39,056 bases of DNA from an uncultured Bacillota bacterium. Its GTDB lineage: Bacteria; Bacillota_I; Bacilli_A; RF39; UBA660. The DNA lies in assembly GCA_947364595.1 (NCBI GenBank), contig CANATJ010000007.1, forward strand, positions 1 to 39,056, read 5' to 3'. The notes beneath the pieces are model-generated. The model searched no databases. It was not told the DNA's origin and saw only the letters and a program-made list of their open reading frames with translations. A program made the position numbers and the translations under genes. Shown here in pieces: positions 17,429 through 25,097 of the stretch (the first letter of the stretch is position 1; every line of letters starts with the position of its first letter).

Positions 17429-19021
17429 TTATTGTTCATTAAATATATCAGGCAAGTCATTTTCTAGTAAGACATATGTTTCTTTTTGTTTTAATTTTTC
17501 TACTAGTGGAAATGCCTCTAATACATCATTAATAACATGAATTTTTTTTAAATTAAATTGTTTTTCTTCTAAGCCTTCTTTAATTGGTTTGGTTTTATTT
17601 TCACCAACTAAAATTACTTCATCAGCACTATCGGCTATTTGTTTACCAAATTCTTTGTTTTTTTGGTATTCTTCTTTTCCTAGTTCTATCATACCAGGAG
17701 TTACTACTATATGTTTGCCTGGCATTAATTTTAAAACATCTAAGGCCATTTTGGCTCCTGTTGGATTTGAATTATAAGCGTCATCGATAAATACTATATC
17801 ATTTTTTCTTTTTAATTCAAGGCGATGTTCAACAGCTTTAACTTTTCTAACTCCTGCCTTTAATTGTTCTATGCTCATGTTAAATTCTTTTCCTAAGGCA
17901 ACTGCAGCTAATATATTATATACATTAGCATATCCTAGTAATTTTGTTTCAAATGGATATTTATTTTTATCACCTTTAAAGACTATGTTAAATTTTGTTC
18001 CATCTTTAGTTATTGTGATATCTTGGGCAACAACATCAGCATCTTTGCTATCGATTCCAATCCAAATGATTTTACAGTTGTTTTTTAATTTATAATTTCT
18101 TTGATATTCATCATCAGCATTTAATACCCCTATTCCATCATGTGGTAATGATTCGATAAGTTCAAATTTTGTTTTTTGAATTATTTCTCTACTACCAAAG
18201 CTTTCTAAATGGGCTATTCCTATTTTGGTTAAAATACCATATTTTGGATGAACTAAATCACAAAGTTCTTTGATTTCGCCTTCTTTATATGCACCCATTT
18301 CGGCAATAAAAATATCAGAAAATTTGTCTAAATAGTTATTAATCGTGATCATTAATCCCCCTGGTGTATTATAATTTTTAGGGGTTTTTAAAGCATTATA
18401 TTTTATGTTTAATATATCATTTAGAATATTTTTACTACTTGTTTTTCCATAACTTCCAGTTATTCCAATAACTTTCATGTTATTCATTGATTTAAGTTTA
18501 TTAATGGCTTTTTGTTTATAATATAGATTAACCAATGCTTCTATTGGAGAATTTATTAAAACAGCTAACAATATATATACGTTATTTAAATATGCCATTA
18601 ACCCTAAAAGCAAATAACAATAAACTAGGTTTTCTTTATTTACGTAAATACTAATAATTAATATTGGTAATATATAAATAATCATATCTGTTACAAATAA
18701 TCTTTTTATACGGCTTGTATATTTTAAAGGTAATTTGTTTTGAGCTTTTTTTCTTTTACTTATTAGGTTTAATGTTAATAAACAAAAGAAAAAGATGAAA
18801 ACAGTCATTGTAACTTTAGTATTAAAAGGTATTAATAATATAAAGAAAATAAATAGTAAGCTGGCATCAATAAATTGAGCTTTTTTATTATTATTAATCC
18901 ATTTTAAGTATGCCATTTGATTGTTATATTTGTTTTGTTGTAGCATATGAAAAGAGTTTTGACTTTTTACTAATATATATATTAAATAAACTAAGGTTGA
19001 TATTAAAAAAATATTAGTCAT
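17429..19021 (-). CDS. murF: MurF-like Mur ligase with N-terminal membrane domain
   Basis: MurF adds D-Ala-D-Ala to UDP-MurNAc-tripeptide. Residues ~180-530 are a Mur ligase central plus C-terminal domain: P-loop GITGSYGKTSSKN near 184-196, NYNTPGG, the EMGAYKEGEI stretch, GIAHLESFGS and DDAYNSNPTGAKMAL. In place of the usual soluble UDP-substrate domain, residues 1-~175 carry about five hydrophobic segments (for example 1-20, 48-66, 70-88, 110-128, 132-160). The enzyme is thus membrane-bound and the recognition of its substrate must differ. It sits between the hydrolase (8-base overlap) and ddl. A strong AAAGGAGG site sets the start. A Mur ligase with another acceptor is possible, but the ddl neighbour supports MurF. 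Confidence 0.88.
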   Translation of the reverse strand: MTNIFLISTLVYLIYILVKSQNSFHMLQQNKYNNQMAYLKWINNNKKAQFIDASLLFIFFILLIPFNTKVTMTVFIFFFCLLTLNLISKRKKAQNKLPLKYTSRIKRLFVTDMIIYILPILIISIYVNKENLVYCYLLLGLMAYLNNVYILLAVLINSPIEALVNLYYKQKAINKLKSMNNMKVIGITGSYGKTSSKNILNDILNIKYNALKTPKNYNTPGGLMITINNYLDKFSDIFIAEMGAYKEGEIKELCDLVHPKYGILTKIGIAHLESFGSREIIQKTKFELIESLPHDGIGVLNADDEYQRNYKLKNNCKIIWIGIDSKDADVVAQDITITKDGTKFNIVFKGDKNKYPFETKLLGYANVYNILAAVALGKEFNMSIEQLKAGVRKVKAVEHRLELKRKNDIVFIDDAYNSNPTGAKMALDVLKLMPGKHIVVTPGMIELGKEEYQKNKEFGKQIADSADEVILVGENKTKPIKEGLEEKQFNLKKIHVINDVLEAFPLVEKLKQKETYVLLENDLPDIFNEQ

Positions 19022-19754
19022 TTTTATCCTCCTTTATAAAGCTTTTAATTATAGATGTTGTTTGACTTAAACGTTCTAGATATGCATAGTGAGTACAACC
19101 TTCATAAACGATTACTGCAGCATCTTTAATCAATTTTTCTAATATATATGCATCTTCTAAAGGTACAGCAGCGTCTTGATCACCCCAAATAATAATTGTT
19201 GGACAATTTATTTTTTTTATGTTTTCAGTTAAATCTGTATTTACATGCTTAACTAATATTTGTCTCATCATTGGACTAGCATTACGATAATCTGTTGATC
19301 CTATATATTTTTTGGCTTTTTCGGCTACTACACTCATACCTGGTAATTTTTTTATTGATTTTAATAGTTTTTGTTTTAAGCTAGGTTCATTTTTTTCTAC
19401 TTTAAATGGGCTTGCTAATGCGACTAATTTTTGTGTTTGATATTTACTAGCATAAAGTAAGCTTATTTTTCCACCAAATGAATGTCCAATTAAAATTGGA
19501 TTTTCTATTTTTAATGACTTTAATAATTCATGAACCATATCAGCGAAATCATCTAATAACCAAACTTCTTTTGGTTCTTCACTTTTTCCATGTCCTGGAA
19601 GATCGATTATTATTATGTCATTTTTTGTTAAGGCATCGCCTACTGGTTTCATCATTTCAATGTTTTGACCCCAGCCATGTAATAATACAATGGTTTTTCC
19701 ATTTTTATTACCATATCTTATGTAATTTATTTGGACATTTTTATATTTAAACAT
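19014..19754 (-). CDS. Alpha/beta-fold hydrolase
   Basis: This 246-residue soluble hydrolase has the full catalytic set: oxyanion HG at 26-27 (LLHGWGQ), nucleophile Ser92 in GHSFGG, Asp194 in GDQDAAVP and His222 in CTHYAYLE. A cap domain lies at about 120-170. Substrate unknown; relatives include esterases, C-C hydrolases and 2-succinyl-type MenH enzymes. Its gene overlaps murF by eight bases and is first after the isoleucine T-box, so it is probably co-expressed with wall-precursor genes. ATG 19754, with TAGGTGAT in front, is preferred over an upstream TTG. Confidence 0.88.
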   Translation of the reverse strand: MFKYKNVQINYIRYGNKNGKTIVLLHGWGQNIEMMKPVGDALTKNDIIIIDLPGHGKSEEPKEVWLLDDFADMVHELLKSLKIENPILIGHSFGGKISLLYASKYQTQKLVALASPFKVEKNEPSLKQKLLKSIKKLPGMSVVAEKAKKYIGSTDYRNASPMMRQILVKHVNTDLTENIKKINCPTIIIWGDQDAAVPLEDAYILEKLIKDAAVIVYEGCTHYAYLERLSQTTSIIKSFIKEDKND

Positions 19755-19771
19755 TAAATCACCTACTGACA

Positions 19772-19800
19772 ATTATAACATAGTTACCCTTATAAAACAA
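19772..19800 (-). promoter_or_regulatory. Possible sigma-A promoter between T-box and hydrolase gene
   Basis: TTGTTT (19795-19800), 17 bases, perfect TATAAT (19772-19777) on the minus strand. It lies downstream of the T-box terminator, so it could drive hydrolase-murF-ddl-ileS independently of tRNA-Ile. The -35 is only half-matching. Confidence 0.5.
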
Positions 19801-19833
19801 CGAAAAAACTAGTTTTTGGGCATTTTACAAAAG

Positions 19834-20040
19834 AAAAAACTCTATCCTATTAAGGACGAGTTTTCCCGCGGTACCACCTTATTTTATAATTTATATACAC
19901 TCATAACTATAACGCGTTACCGTTCTTTCCTACTTTATTCAAAAAGAAACATCTAGAGTGATTCATATATTAGCTATTTATTAGTTTACACCGAACACTA
20001 ACTCTCTTTAAAATATACTAATATACCGTCTCTATCGTTT
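19834..20040 (-). promoter_or_regulatory. Isoleucine-specific T-box riboswitch with terminator
   Basis: The leader RNA contains the T-box element GGTGGTACCGCGGGA (fwd 19863-19877), then CTCGTCC and a terminator hairpin (19834-19864) with six U. UGGU pairs with an A73 tRNA end. Stem I closes with AGAG/CUCU; just before the CUCU, separated by one A, lies AUC (fwd 19960-19962), the expected place of the specifier codon, giving Ile. Stem I is compact, about 52 bases. The leader begins right after the divIVA stop with no room for its own intergenic promoter, so sepF-divIVA read-through or a promoter inside divIVA must feed it. Confidence 0.9.
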
Positions 20041-20044
20041 GCTT

Positions 20045-20524
20045 TTACATATCTAACTTATCTATATCATCGATTATTTCTAATTGAGATTCAATTATAT
20101 TTTTTAAACGACGTTTTAATAGGTTTATATTTCTTTTTGTCATCATAGCATCATTTTCAATTTTTTCAGCTCTTAATAATGCTTCATTAACAATTCTACT
20201 AGCATTTTTCTTTGCATCATCCATGATAACTTCGCTTTCTCTATGAGCTGCAACTTTTAATTGATCAGATGTTTTTTGCGCCATAATAATCGCTTTATTT
20301 AGAGTACTTTCCATTCTTTCATATTGAGCTAATTTTTCTTGCATTGTTTTAGATTCATCTACTTGTGCTTGCAGATGATCGATCTTTTCATTTTGACTTT
20401 TTATTAATTTATTCTTTTTATCAATATCAGAAACCATAGTTTCTACACGACTTATGACCTGATCTAAAAATGCATTTACCTCTTCTGGATCATACCCTCT
20501 AAGCGTTCGATTGAATTTTTCCAT
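20045..20524 (-). CDS. divIVA: DivIVA-family cell division/polar protein
   Basis: DivIVA is a membrane-curvature-sensing coiled-coil scaffold at septa and poles. The 159 residues open with FNRTLRGYDPEEVNAFLDQV, the DivIVA N-domain core, followed by a long coiled coil to the end. Compared with Bacillus DivIVA, the first ~8-10 residues before this core (the LTPxDIxNKxF segment) are missing. An in-frame stop upstream with no alternative start between shows the short form is genuine. GAGGTAGAG serves as ribosome site. It follows sepF by 40 bases, as in the dcw-linked ylm region of Firmicutes, but ylmG and ylmH are absent. Confidence 0.92.
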   Translation of the reverse strand: MEKFNRTLRGYDPEEVNAFLDQVISRVETMVSDIDKKNKLIKSQNEKIDHLQAQVDESKTMQEKLAQYERMESTLNKAIIMAQKTSDQLKVAAHRESEVIMDDAKKNASRIVNEALLRAEKIENDAMMTKRNINLLKRRLKNIIESQLEIIDDIDKLDM

Positions 20525-20541
20525 AAACTCTACCTCACAAT

Positions 20542-20555
20542 GGCGTTATTTCGCC
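20542..20555 (-). other. Small GC hairpin between sepF and divIVA
   Basis: ggcg-aaataa-cgcc on the minus strand has a 4-bp GC stem, unusual in this AT-rich DNA, with no T-run after it. It lies between the sepF stop and the divIVA ribosome site. It may be an mRNA stability or processing element; weak evidence. Confidence 0.3.
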
Positions 20556-20564
20556 CCTATATTT

Positions 20565-20966
20565 TTACCACTCAATATTTATATCATCGTTATCGTGAAT
20601 ACCTTTTCCTTCGGTTTCACCTGTTATTTTACCTTGGACACTTACATTATTTGGTGTACATAAGAAAATTCCTCCACCAATTTTTTGTAAATCTCCACCA
20701 ATAGCATATATTGTTCCACTTAAGAAATCTACTATTCTTTTAGCTTGTTCAGCAGTTACTCTTTTTAAATTTACTACTACGGTATTTCTCTTTTTTAAAT
20801 GGTCTGCTATTTGTTGTGATTCAGAATAAGCACGAGGTTCTAGCAAAATCATTTTAGCTCCGCCTTCTTCTGTTAATGCTTCTTCTGTTTTTAAATCATA
20901 GTATTGATCTGGTGCTGAAAAAACGTCATCTTCTTCTTCACCGATTATTTTTTTTATAAATCCCAT
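20565..20966 (-). CDS. sepF: SepF cell division protein
   Basis: SepF binds FtsZ and the membrane and anchors or aligns the Z-ring. The 133-residue protein has the N-terminal amphipathic helix (MGFIKKIIG), a short acidic linker and the core domain (about 38-112) with [33 protein letters not shown] and [10 protein letters not shown], as in Bacillus SepF. A perfect AAGGAGG site precedes the ATG. It is first of the sepF-divIVA pair that leads into the T-box of the ileS operon. Confidence 0.95.
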   Translation of the reverse strand: MGFIKKIIGEEEDDVFSAPDQYYDLKTEEALTEEGGAKMILLEPRAYSESQQIADHLKKRNTVVVNLKRVTAEQAKRIVDFLSGTIYAIGGDLQKIGGGIFLCTPNNVSVQGKITGETEGKGIHDNDDINIEW

Positions 20967-21002
20967 AATTATCCTCCTTGTTGTTACACTATACTATAAT
21001 TA

Positions 21003-21031
21003 ATTTTATCATAGTTTTAGGAAAATTGGAA
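21003..21031 (-). promoter_or_regulatory. Weak candidate sigma-A promoter of sepF
   Basis: TTCCAA (21026-21031), 17 bases, TAAAAT (21003-21008) on the minus strand. A TATAGT closer to the gene is an alternative -10. Confidence 0.3.
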
Positions 21032-21096
21032 TATTTTTTACTTTTCTTTTTATATTTTACCTAAAAGTGTACAAAAAATGTATTTAAATTGTAATT

Positions 21097-22827
21097 TCAT
21101 CGATGTTTTGCTGCCTGCTTATTATCTATTGTTTGACATTGCTTCATTTGATCTAATAATATTTCGGCTGCCCTTTTAAATTCTAAAGCGCTTTTAACTT
21201 CATCTGTTATTTTTCCTTTTTCCATATCTATAATAATTTGCCCTATATCATGTCCTAATGTTTCTTGACATTTATTTACTAAATCATTTAATGTAGTAAC
21301 ATATCCATCAAATCTATAATCTAGATATTTAAAGCTTCCTACTTGACGAGATTTAATAATTTCTTCTTTAAATTCATCAAAGAAGTCTTTGGTCAAAAAA
21401 TCATAGTTTTGGTAATAACTATTTTTAGATAAATTTACATGATCTTTATGACTAAAAATATATGTTCCTTTATCATGCATTTTTTTTGTGATTGCCCTAG
21501 CTATTTGATCATTGATATTTTCATCAAGCAAAACATATGGGTCTTCTTCAGTTTCTTGGTTTTCAAGGTTTTCTTCAAAATCTTCATCAATTATTTGTCC
21601 GCCTATTGTAACCCAGCCACTAGTGCCACTATAAAATTTAGCGTTTTCATCTAAAGGAATATCAATATTTATTTCTAACCAATGATTTAATTCATGGATA
21701 AGGGTATCATCAAGATTTTCAAGATTTTCGCCTTTACTTATAACAATTAAACCATGTTTAAAATATTGATTGTTTTTGTTAGTTAATTCAGCCATACAAC
21801 TACCTAAATTGTTTTCGTTACTAACCATTTCAATATAATCTTCTTCTGCAAAATCAGGAAAATTGTTTTTTATTATTTCTAAATTTTTTTGATGAATAGG
21901 AATTTGTGAATAAATATTTGTTTTTGCTGAAAATTCATATTCTTGTTTATATAGTAAAAACTTATCGGCTTCTAAAGGTTCTGGTAAAACTTTTTTCATA
22001 TCATCTAAATCTAGATTCCCCATATCCTTTTCAAATAATTCTAAATATTTTTTTCGGTTTTGTAATATTTGCTTTTTTTGCCATTTTGAAGCATTTTTAT
22101 CTTGTAATTTTTCATTTGCTTCAGTTGAAAAGCTGTCTATTAATCCCTCGTTTCCATCAAAGTCTCCTATCATTTGTTTAATTTCTTTTAAGTTATCAGT
22201 TTGTTCTAATTCATTTAATTTATTATAAAATTCATCTATGTTTATCTTTTTTTCATCTAGCTGATGGTTCAAATACTCTATTTTATTTATATGCTCTTGA
22301 AGATGAGGGGGAAACATTTCTTTTTCTCTACGTATTAAGTCATTAAAATATACTTGATACACATCTTTTTCGATATTTAGTAATCCTTTAATATCATTTA
22401 AAGGACCTTCTAAATTGATTTCATTTATTTTTTCAATTGGTAGTGTTAAGGCTTGAATATATTTGTTTATATGTCCTTGAAAAAAAACCAAATTTTTATA
22501 TAGTGGTCTTATTTGTTCTTTTTCTTCGTCTGTAATTCCATTTGAAATATAATCAGGAAGTTCTAAAACACTATTTAAATTTAAAATATTTTTGATTTGT
22601 TCAAGAGTTTGTTTTTCAAATTCTGATGAAATATTTTCACAATTCTTTTGGATTTGTTTAGGGGTTATTTGTTGTAATATGGTTACATTTTTAAATTTAT
22701 CAGTAATTTTTTCACGCATTTCTTCTCCATAATAATCTACAAAAGCTTCGATTATTTCTGGCATTTTTTCATTTATTATATTACTATCATTAACTAAATT
22801 ATCAATATAGTTATACCAACTTTGCAC
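21097..22827 (-). CDS. Large HExxH-containing protein, predicted zinc peptidase (copy A)
   Basis: Family not recognised. The 576-residue protein has no signal peptide or TM segment. Residues 1-~370 are helical and charged. The motif TLIHELNHWLE places a zincin HExxH at H378-E379-H382, followed by a Gly-rich loop, an acidic insert, KKMHDKGTYIF and a conserved DEFKEEIIKSRQVGS stretch. A peptidase role is inferred from HExxH only. The start is GTG 22827, supported by an AGGTGA site six bases upstream, and it overlaps the stop of the small upstream gene by one base. The N-terminal segment PEIIEAFVDYYGEEMREKIT is identical to that of copy B. No terminator was found downstream. Confidence 0.75.
   Translation of the reverse strand: MQSWYNYIDNLVNDSNIINEKMPEIIEAFVDYYGEEMREKITDKFKNVTILQQITPKQIQKNCENISSEFEKQTLEQIKNILNLNSVLELPDYISNGITDEEKEQIRPLYKNLVFFQGHINKYIQALTLPIEKINEINLEGPLNDIKGLLNIEKDVYQVYFNDLIRREKEMFPPHLQEHINKIEYLNHQLDEKKINIDEFYNKLNELEQTDNLKEIKQMIGDFDGNEGLIDSFSTEANEKLQDKNASKWQKKQILQNRKKYLELFEKDMGNLDLDDMKKVLPEPLEADKFLLYKQEYEFSAKTNIYSQIPIHQKNLEIIKNNFPDFAEEDYIEMVSNENNLGSCMAELTNKNNQYFKHGLIVISKGENLENLDDTLIHELNHWLEINIDIPLDENAKFYSGTSGWVTIGGQIIDEDFEENLENQETEEDPYVLLDENINDQIARAITKKMHDKGTYIFSHKDHVNLSKNSYYQNYDFLTKDFFDEFKEEIIKSRQVGSFKYLDYRFDGYVTTLNDLVNKCQETLGHDIGQIIIDMEKGKITDEVKSALEFKRAAEILLDQMKQCQTIDNKQAAKHR
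22691..22778 (-). repeat. 88-bp near-identical patch, copy A
   Basis: 85 of 88 bases match 24856-24943, within the N-terminal coding region of the two HExxH paralogs. The rest of the genes is far more diverged. Confidence 0.85.
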
Positions 22828-23129
22828 TATAACTCACCTACCCATTTTTTAAAAGCATTATAGTTTTTAGGAAATTTATTTTTACCTTTAAAAGTTGTTA
22901 CTGTTTCATTATCCATAACTTCAATTTTAAAACTTTCACCATCTATTTTACTATTATCTATATACTCATTTTTCCATAAATAAATTATACCTAAAAGTTG
23001 CTCTATCTTTTCTAAGGTTATGTCTTTATTTTTTCCATTAATATTTACTTTTTTATTTAAAGCATCTATTTGGATATTTGTAAATTGGTACATGTTTTTT
23101 ATTGTTATTTTAATACTATTTATATCCAT
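22827..23129 (-). CDS. Small hypothetical protein coupled to HExxH protein A
   Basis: Not recognised. The product has 100 residues: an N-terminal half with alternating beta strands and a helix (DITLEKIEQLLGIIYLWK), and a C-terminal half with a short beta motif (GESFKIEVMD, TTFKGKNKFP) ending NYNAFKKWVGEL. No TM segment or signal is seen. GGTGA lies before the ATG. Its stop overlaps the GTG of the HExxH gene, so translation is coupled, and the products probably act together. An inhibitor, chaperone or adaptor of the large protein is possible, but this is inference from context. Confidence 0.72.
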   Translation of the reverse strand: MDINSIKITIKNMYQFTNIQIDALNKKVNINGKNKDITLEKIEQLLGIIYLWKNEYIDNSKIDGESFKIEVMDNETVTTFKGKNKFPKNYNAFKKWVGEL

Positions 23130-23164
23130 ATTATCACCATTATCATTATAACATATTTTTTAGA

Positions 23165-23189
23165 AGAAAAAAATGCGATTATACGCATC
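23165..23189 (-). terminator. Intrinsic terminator after HExxH gene B
   Basis: The stem atgcg-attata-cgcat is followed by seven T on the minus strand, just past the stop. It separates the two paralog units. Confidence 0.85.
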
Positions 23190-23192
23190 TTT

Positions 23193-25016
23193 TTAATTAA
23201 AATTATTTAATTTTTTGACTTTATGTTTAGATGTTTGTTTGTTTTTTATTTGTTGAAATAATAAATTAGATATATTTTTATATTCTGTTAAAAGGTTTGC
23301 TAATTGATTATAATCAGTTACATCGGAATCTATTAAAGCATCAATATTATCACTACATTGATTTATTATTTCATTTAACTGTTCAATGCTTTCTCCATCT
23401 ATTTCTTGTTTTAATTTTTCAACTCCACCAGTTTGTCTACTTTTAATAATTATATCTTTAAATTCATGATAAAATTCATCTATTAAAAAGTTATAAAATT
23501 CATAATCGCTACTACCTTTAATGTTGCTATAATTTGGGAAGTTAAAAATATATATTCCATTATTATGCATTTTTTGAACTATTTCTTGAGTGATTTTCTC
23601 ATTAATGATTTCATTAAATTTTTCGTATGATATTTCTTTGTGTTTTAATTTTGGCTTTTCTTCTTCGCCTTTATAAATATGTCCAATCATTTCATCGAAT
23701 CCACAATAACCATTAAAAATCTCGTCTTCTTCTTTATATGGATATACAGTTGTTTCTAACCAGTGATTTAATTCGTGAATAATAGTTCCATCTAAATGCT
23801 TTATAGATTTACCTTGATATATCATAATAAGTCCTTTTTCTTTTAATCCATCATCGGCTTTAAATACACTTGTTATTTGCCAACCTAAATAAGTACTATT
23901 TAAACCATCTAAAGCATAATAATCTTCATCATAAACTGGAAATTGTGCTTTTAAGTCGCGTAAATTTTTAACATGTAATTCCATCGAATTATAAATTTCT
24001 TTAACGGCTAATAATAAAGCTGTATCTTTTAAATCTAATAAATTATCTACGTCTTCTTCTTTTGGTAAAATATTTTTTAATGTTTGAAGATCTATTTCAT
24101 CAATATTTATGTTTAATGTTTTTAAATATTCTTGTCTATTTTGCATTATTTGTTTTTTTATCCATTTTGCGGTATTTTCGTCTTTTAATAATTGGGTTGC
24201 AATTGATGAAAAGCTTTCTATAAGTCCATCATTTTCACCTGATAAATCACCAAATATTTTTTCTATTATTTTTAAATCTTTTTGTTCCAATAAGTTTAAC
24301 TGATAGTGAAAATCTGATGAATATATTGAATCATATTTATCCATTAATGTTTTTACCTTATTTAAACTGTCTTTAATTGGTTTTGGAAAGGTATCTTTTT
24401 GTTTTATTAAAGCTAGATAAAAATATATTTTATATGTTTTTCTTTCGATGTCTAAAATTCCAGCCAAATCATCTAATATGTTATCGTCATATGATTCATT
24501 TATTTGGTCAATTGGGATGGACATTATTTCTATATATTTTTGAACGTGATTTTCAAAGTCATCTATATCATTTAGAAGTGGATTTATTTGACTTATTTTT
24601 TCTTTTATTTCTGATATGTCATATTCTTGCATGTCATATAAATCAATTATATCTTGAATCATTTGCTTATTATCTTTTTCTAAGTAGCTTAAATAAACAT
24701 TATCTAATTTATCAATGAATAAGGGATCTAGTCTAAATTCAAGCCCTAGAAGGTTTGAAATTTTTTGGTATATATGCATTTTAAAACCATCTGAAGCTTT
24801 TTGACAGCATTTTTTTATTTGAGTAGGCATTATGTGAAATAATATTATTGCATTATTAAATTTATCAGTGATTTTTTCACGCATTTCTTCTCCATAATAA
24901 TCTACAAAAGCTTCGATTATTTCTGGTATTTTTTTATTTATTACTTCTCTTGGTCTTATTAAATTATCAAGAAATTGATAAAATTCTTTTGTATCTTCAC
25001 TATCATAATTTTTCAT
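23193..25016 (-). CDS. Large HExxH-containing protein, predicted zinc peptidase (copy B)
   Basis: A paralog of the 21097-22827 gene, 607 residues. Shared features in order: the N-terminal PEIIEAFVDYYGEEMREKIT block (near 30-49), a helical middle with QNR-containing KKQIMQNRQEYL, then IIHELNHWLE with H414-E415-H418, QKMHNNGIYIF and DEFYHEFKDIIIKSRQTGG. No export signal or TM segment is visible, so a cytoplasmic location is expected. The C-terminus is basic (SKHKVKKL). A weak GGATGTG ribosome site precedes the ATG. It is a separate transcription unit without the small partner gene. The third zinc ligand cannot be assigned by eye. Unknown family; the peptidase call rests on HExxH and its conserved flanks. 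Confidence 0.75.
   Translation of the reverse strand: MKNYDSEDTKEFYQFLDNLIRPREVINKKIPEIIEAFVDYYGEEMREKITDKFNNAIILFHIMPTQIKKCCQKASDGFKMHIYQKISNLLGLEFRLDPLFIDKLDNVYLSYLEKDNKQMIQDIIDLYDMQEYDISEIKEKISQINPLLNDIDDFENHVQKYIEIMSIPIDQINESYDDNILDDLAGILDIERKTYKIYFYLALIKQKDTFPKPIKDSLNKVKTLMDKYDSIYSSDFHYQLNLLEQKDLKIIEKIFGDLSGENDGLIESFSSIATQLLKDENTAKWIKKQIMQNRQEYLKTLNINIDEIDLQTLKNILPKEEDVDNLLDLKDTALLLAVKEIYNSMELHVKNLRDLKAQFPVYDEDYYALDGLNSTYLGWQITSVFKADDGLKEKGLIMIYQGKSIKHLDGTIIHELNHWLETTVYPYKEEDEIFNGYCGFDEMIGHIYKGEEEKPKLKHKEISYEKFNEIINEKITQEIVQKMHNNGIYIFNFPNYSNIKGSSDYEFYNFLIDEFYHEFKDIIIKSRQTGGVEKLKQEIDGESIEQLNEIINQCSDNIDALIDSDVTDYNQLANLLTEYKNISNLLFQQIKNKQTSKHKVKKLNNFN
24856..24943 (-). repeat. 88-bp near-identical patch, copy B
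   Basis: Partner of 22691-22778, with three mismatches, one of them synonymous. Confidence 0.85.
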
Positions 25017-25070
25017 ATTGTCACATCCAATGGCTTTTATACTACACTATTTTAGGAAATTTTGCAAATT

Positions 25071-25097
25071 AAAAGATATATTTAATAAATATATCTT
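25071..25097 (-). terminator. Intrinsic terminator after glyS
   Basis: An A/T palindrome aagatatattta / taaatatatctt is followed by TTTT on the minus strand, starting at the glyS stop. Confidence 0.65.

Noticed and set aside
19805-19818. AAAAACTAGTTTTT palindrome as a second terminator after the Ile T-box
   Set aside because: Only five A-T pairs with a 4-base loop; too weak to call, although a T-run follows.
21097-25016. HExxH proteins as phage or polymorphic-toxin components
   Set aside because: No phage, secretion or toxin-repeat features nearby; the genes sit among housekeeping genes with native base composition. Not excluded, but unsupported.
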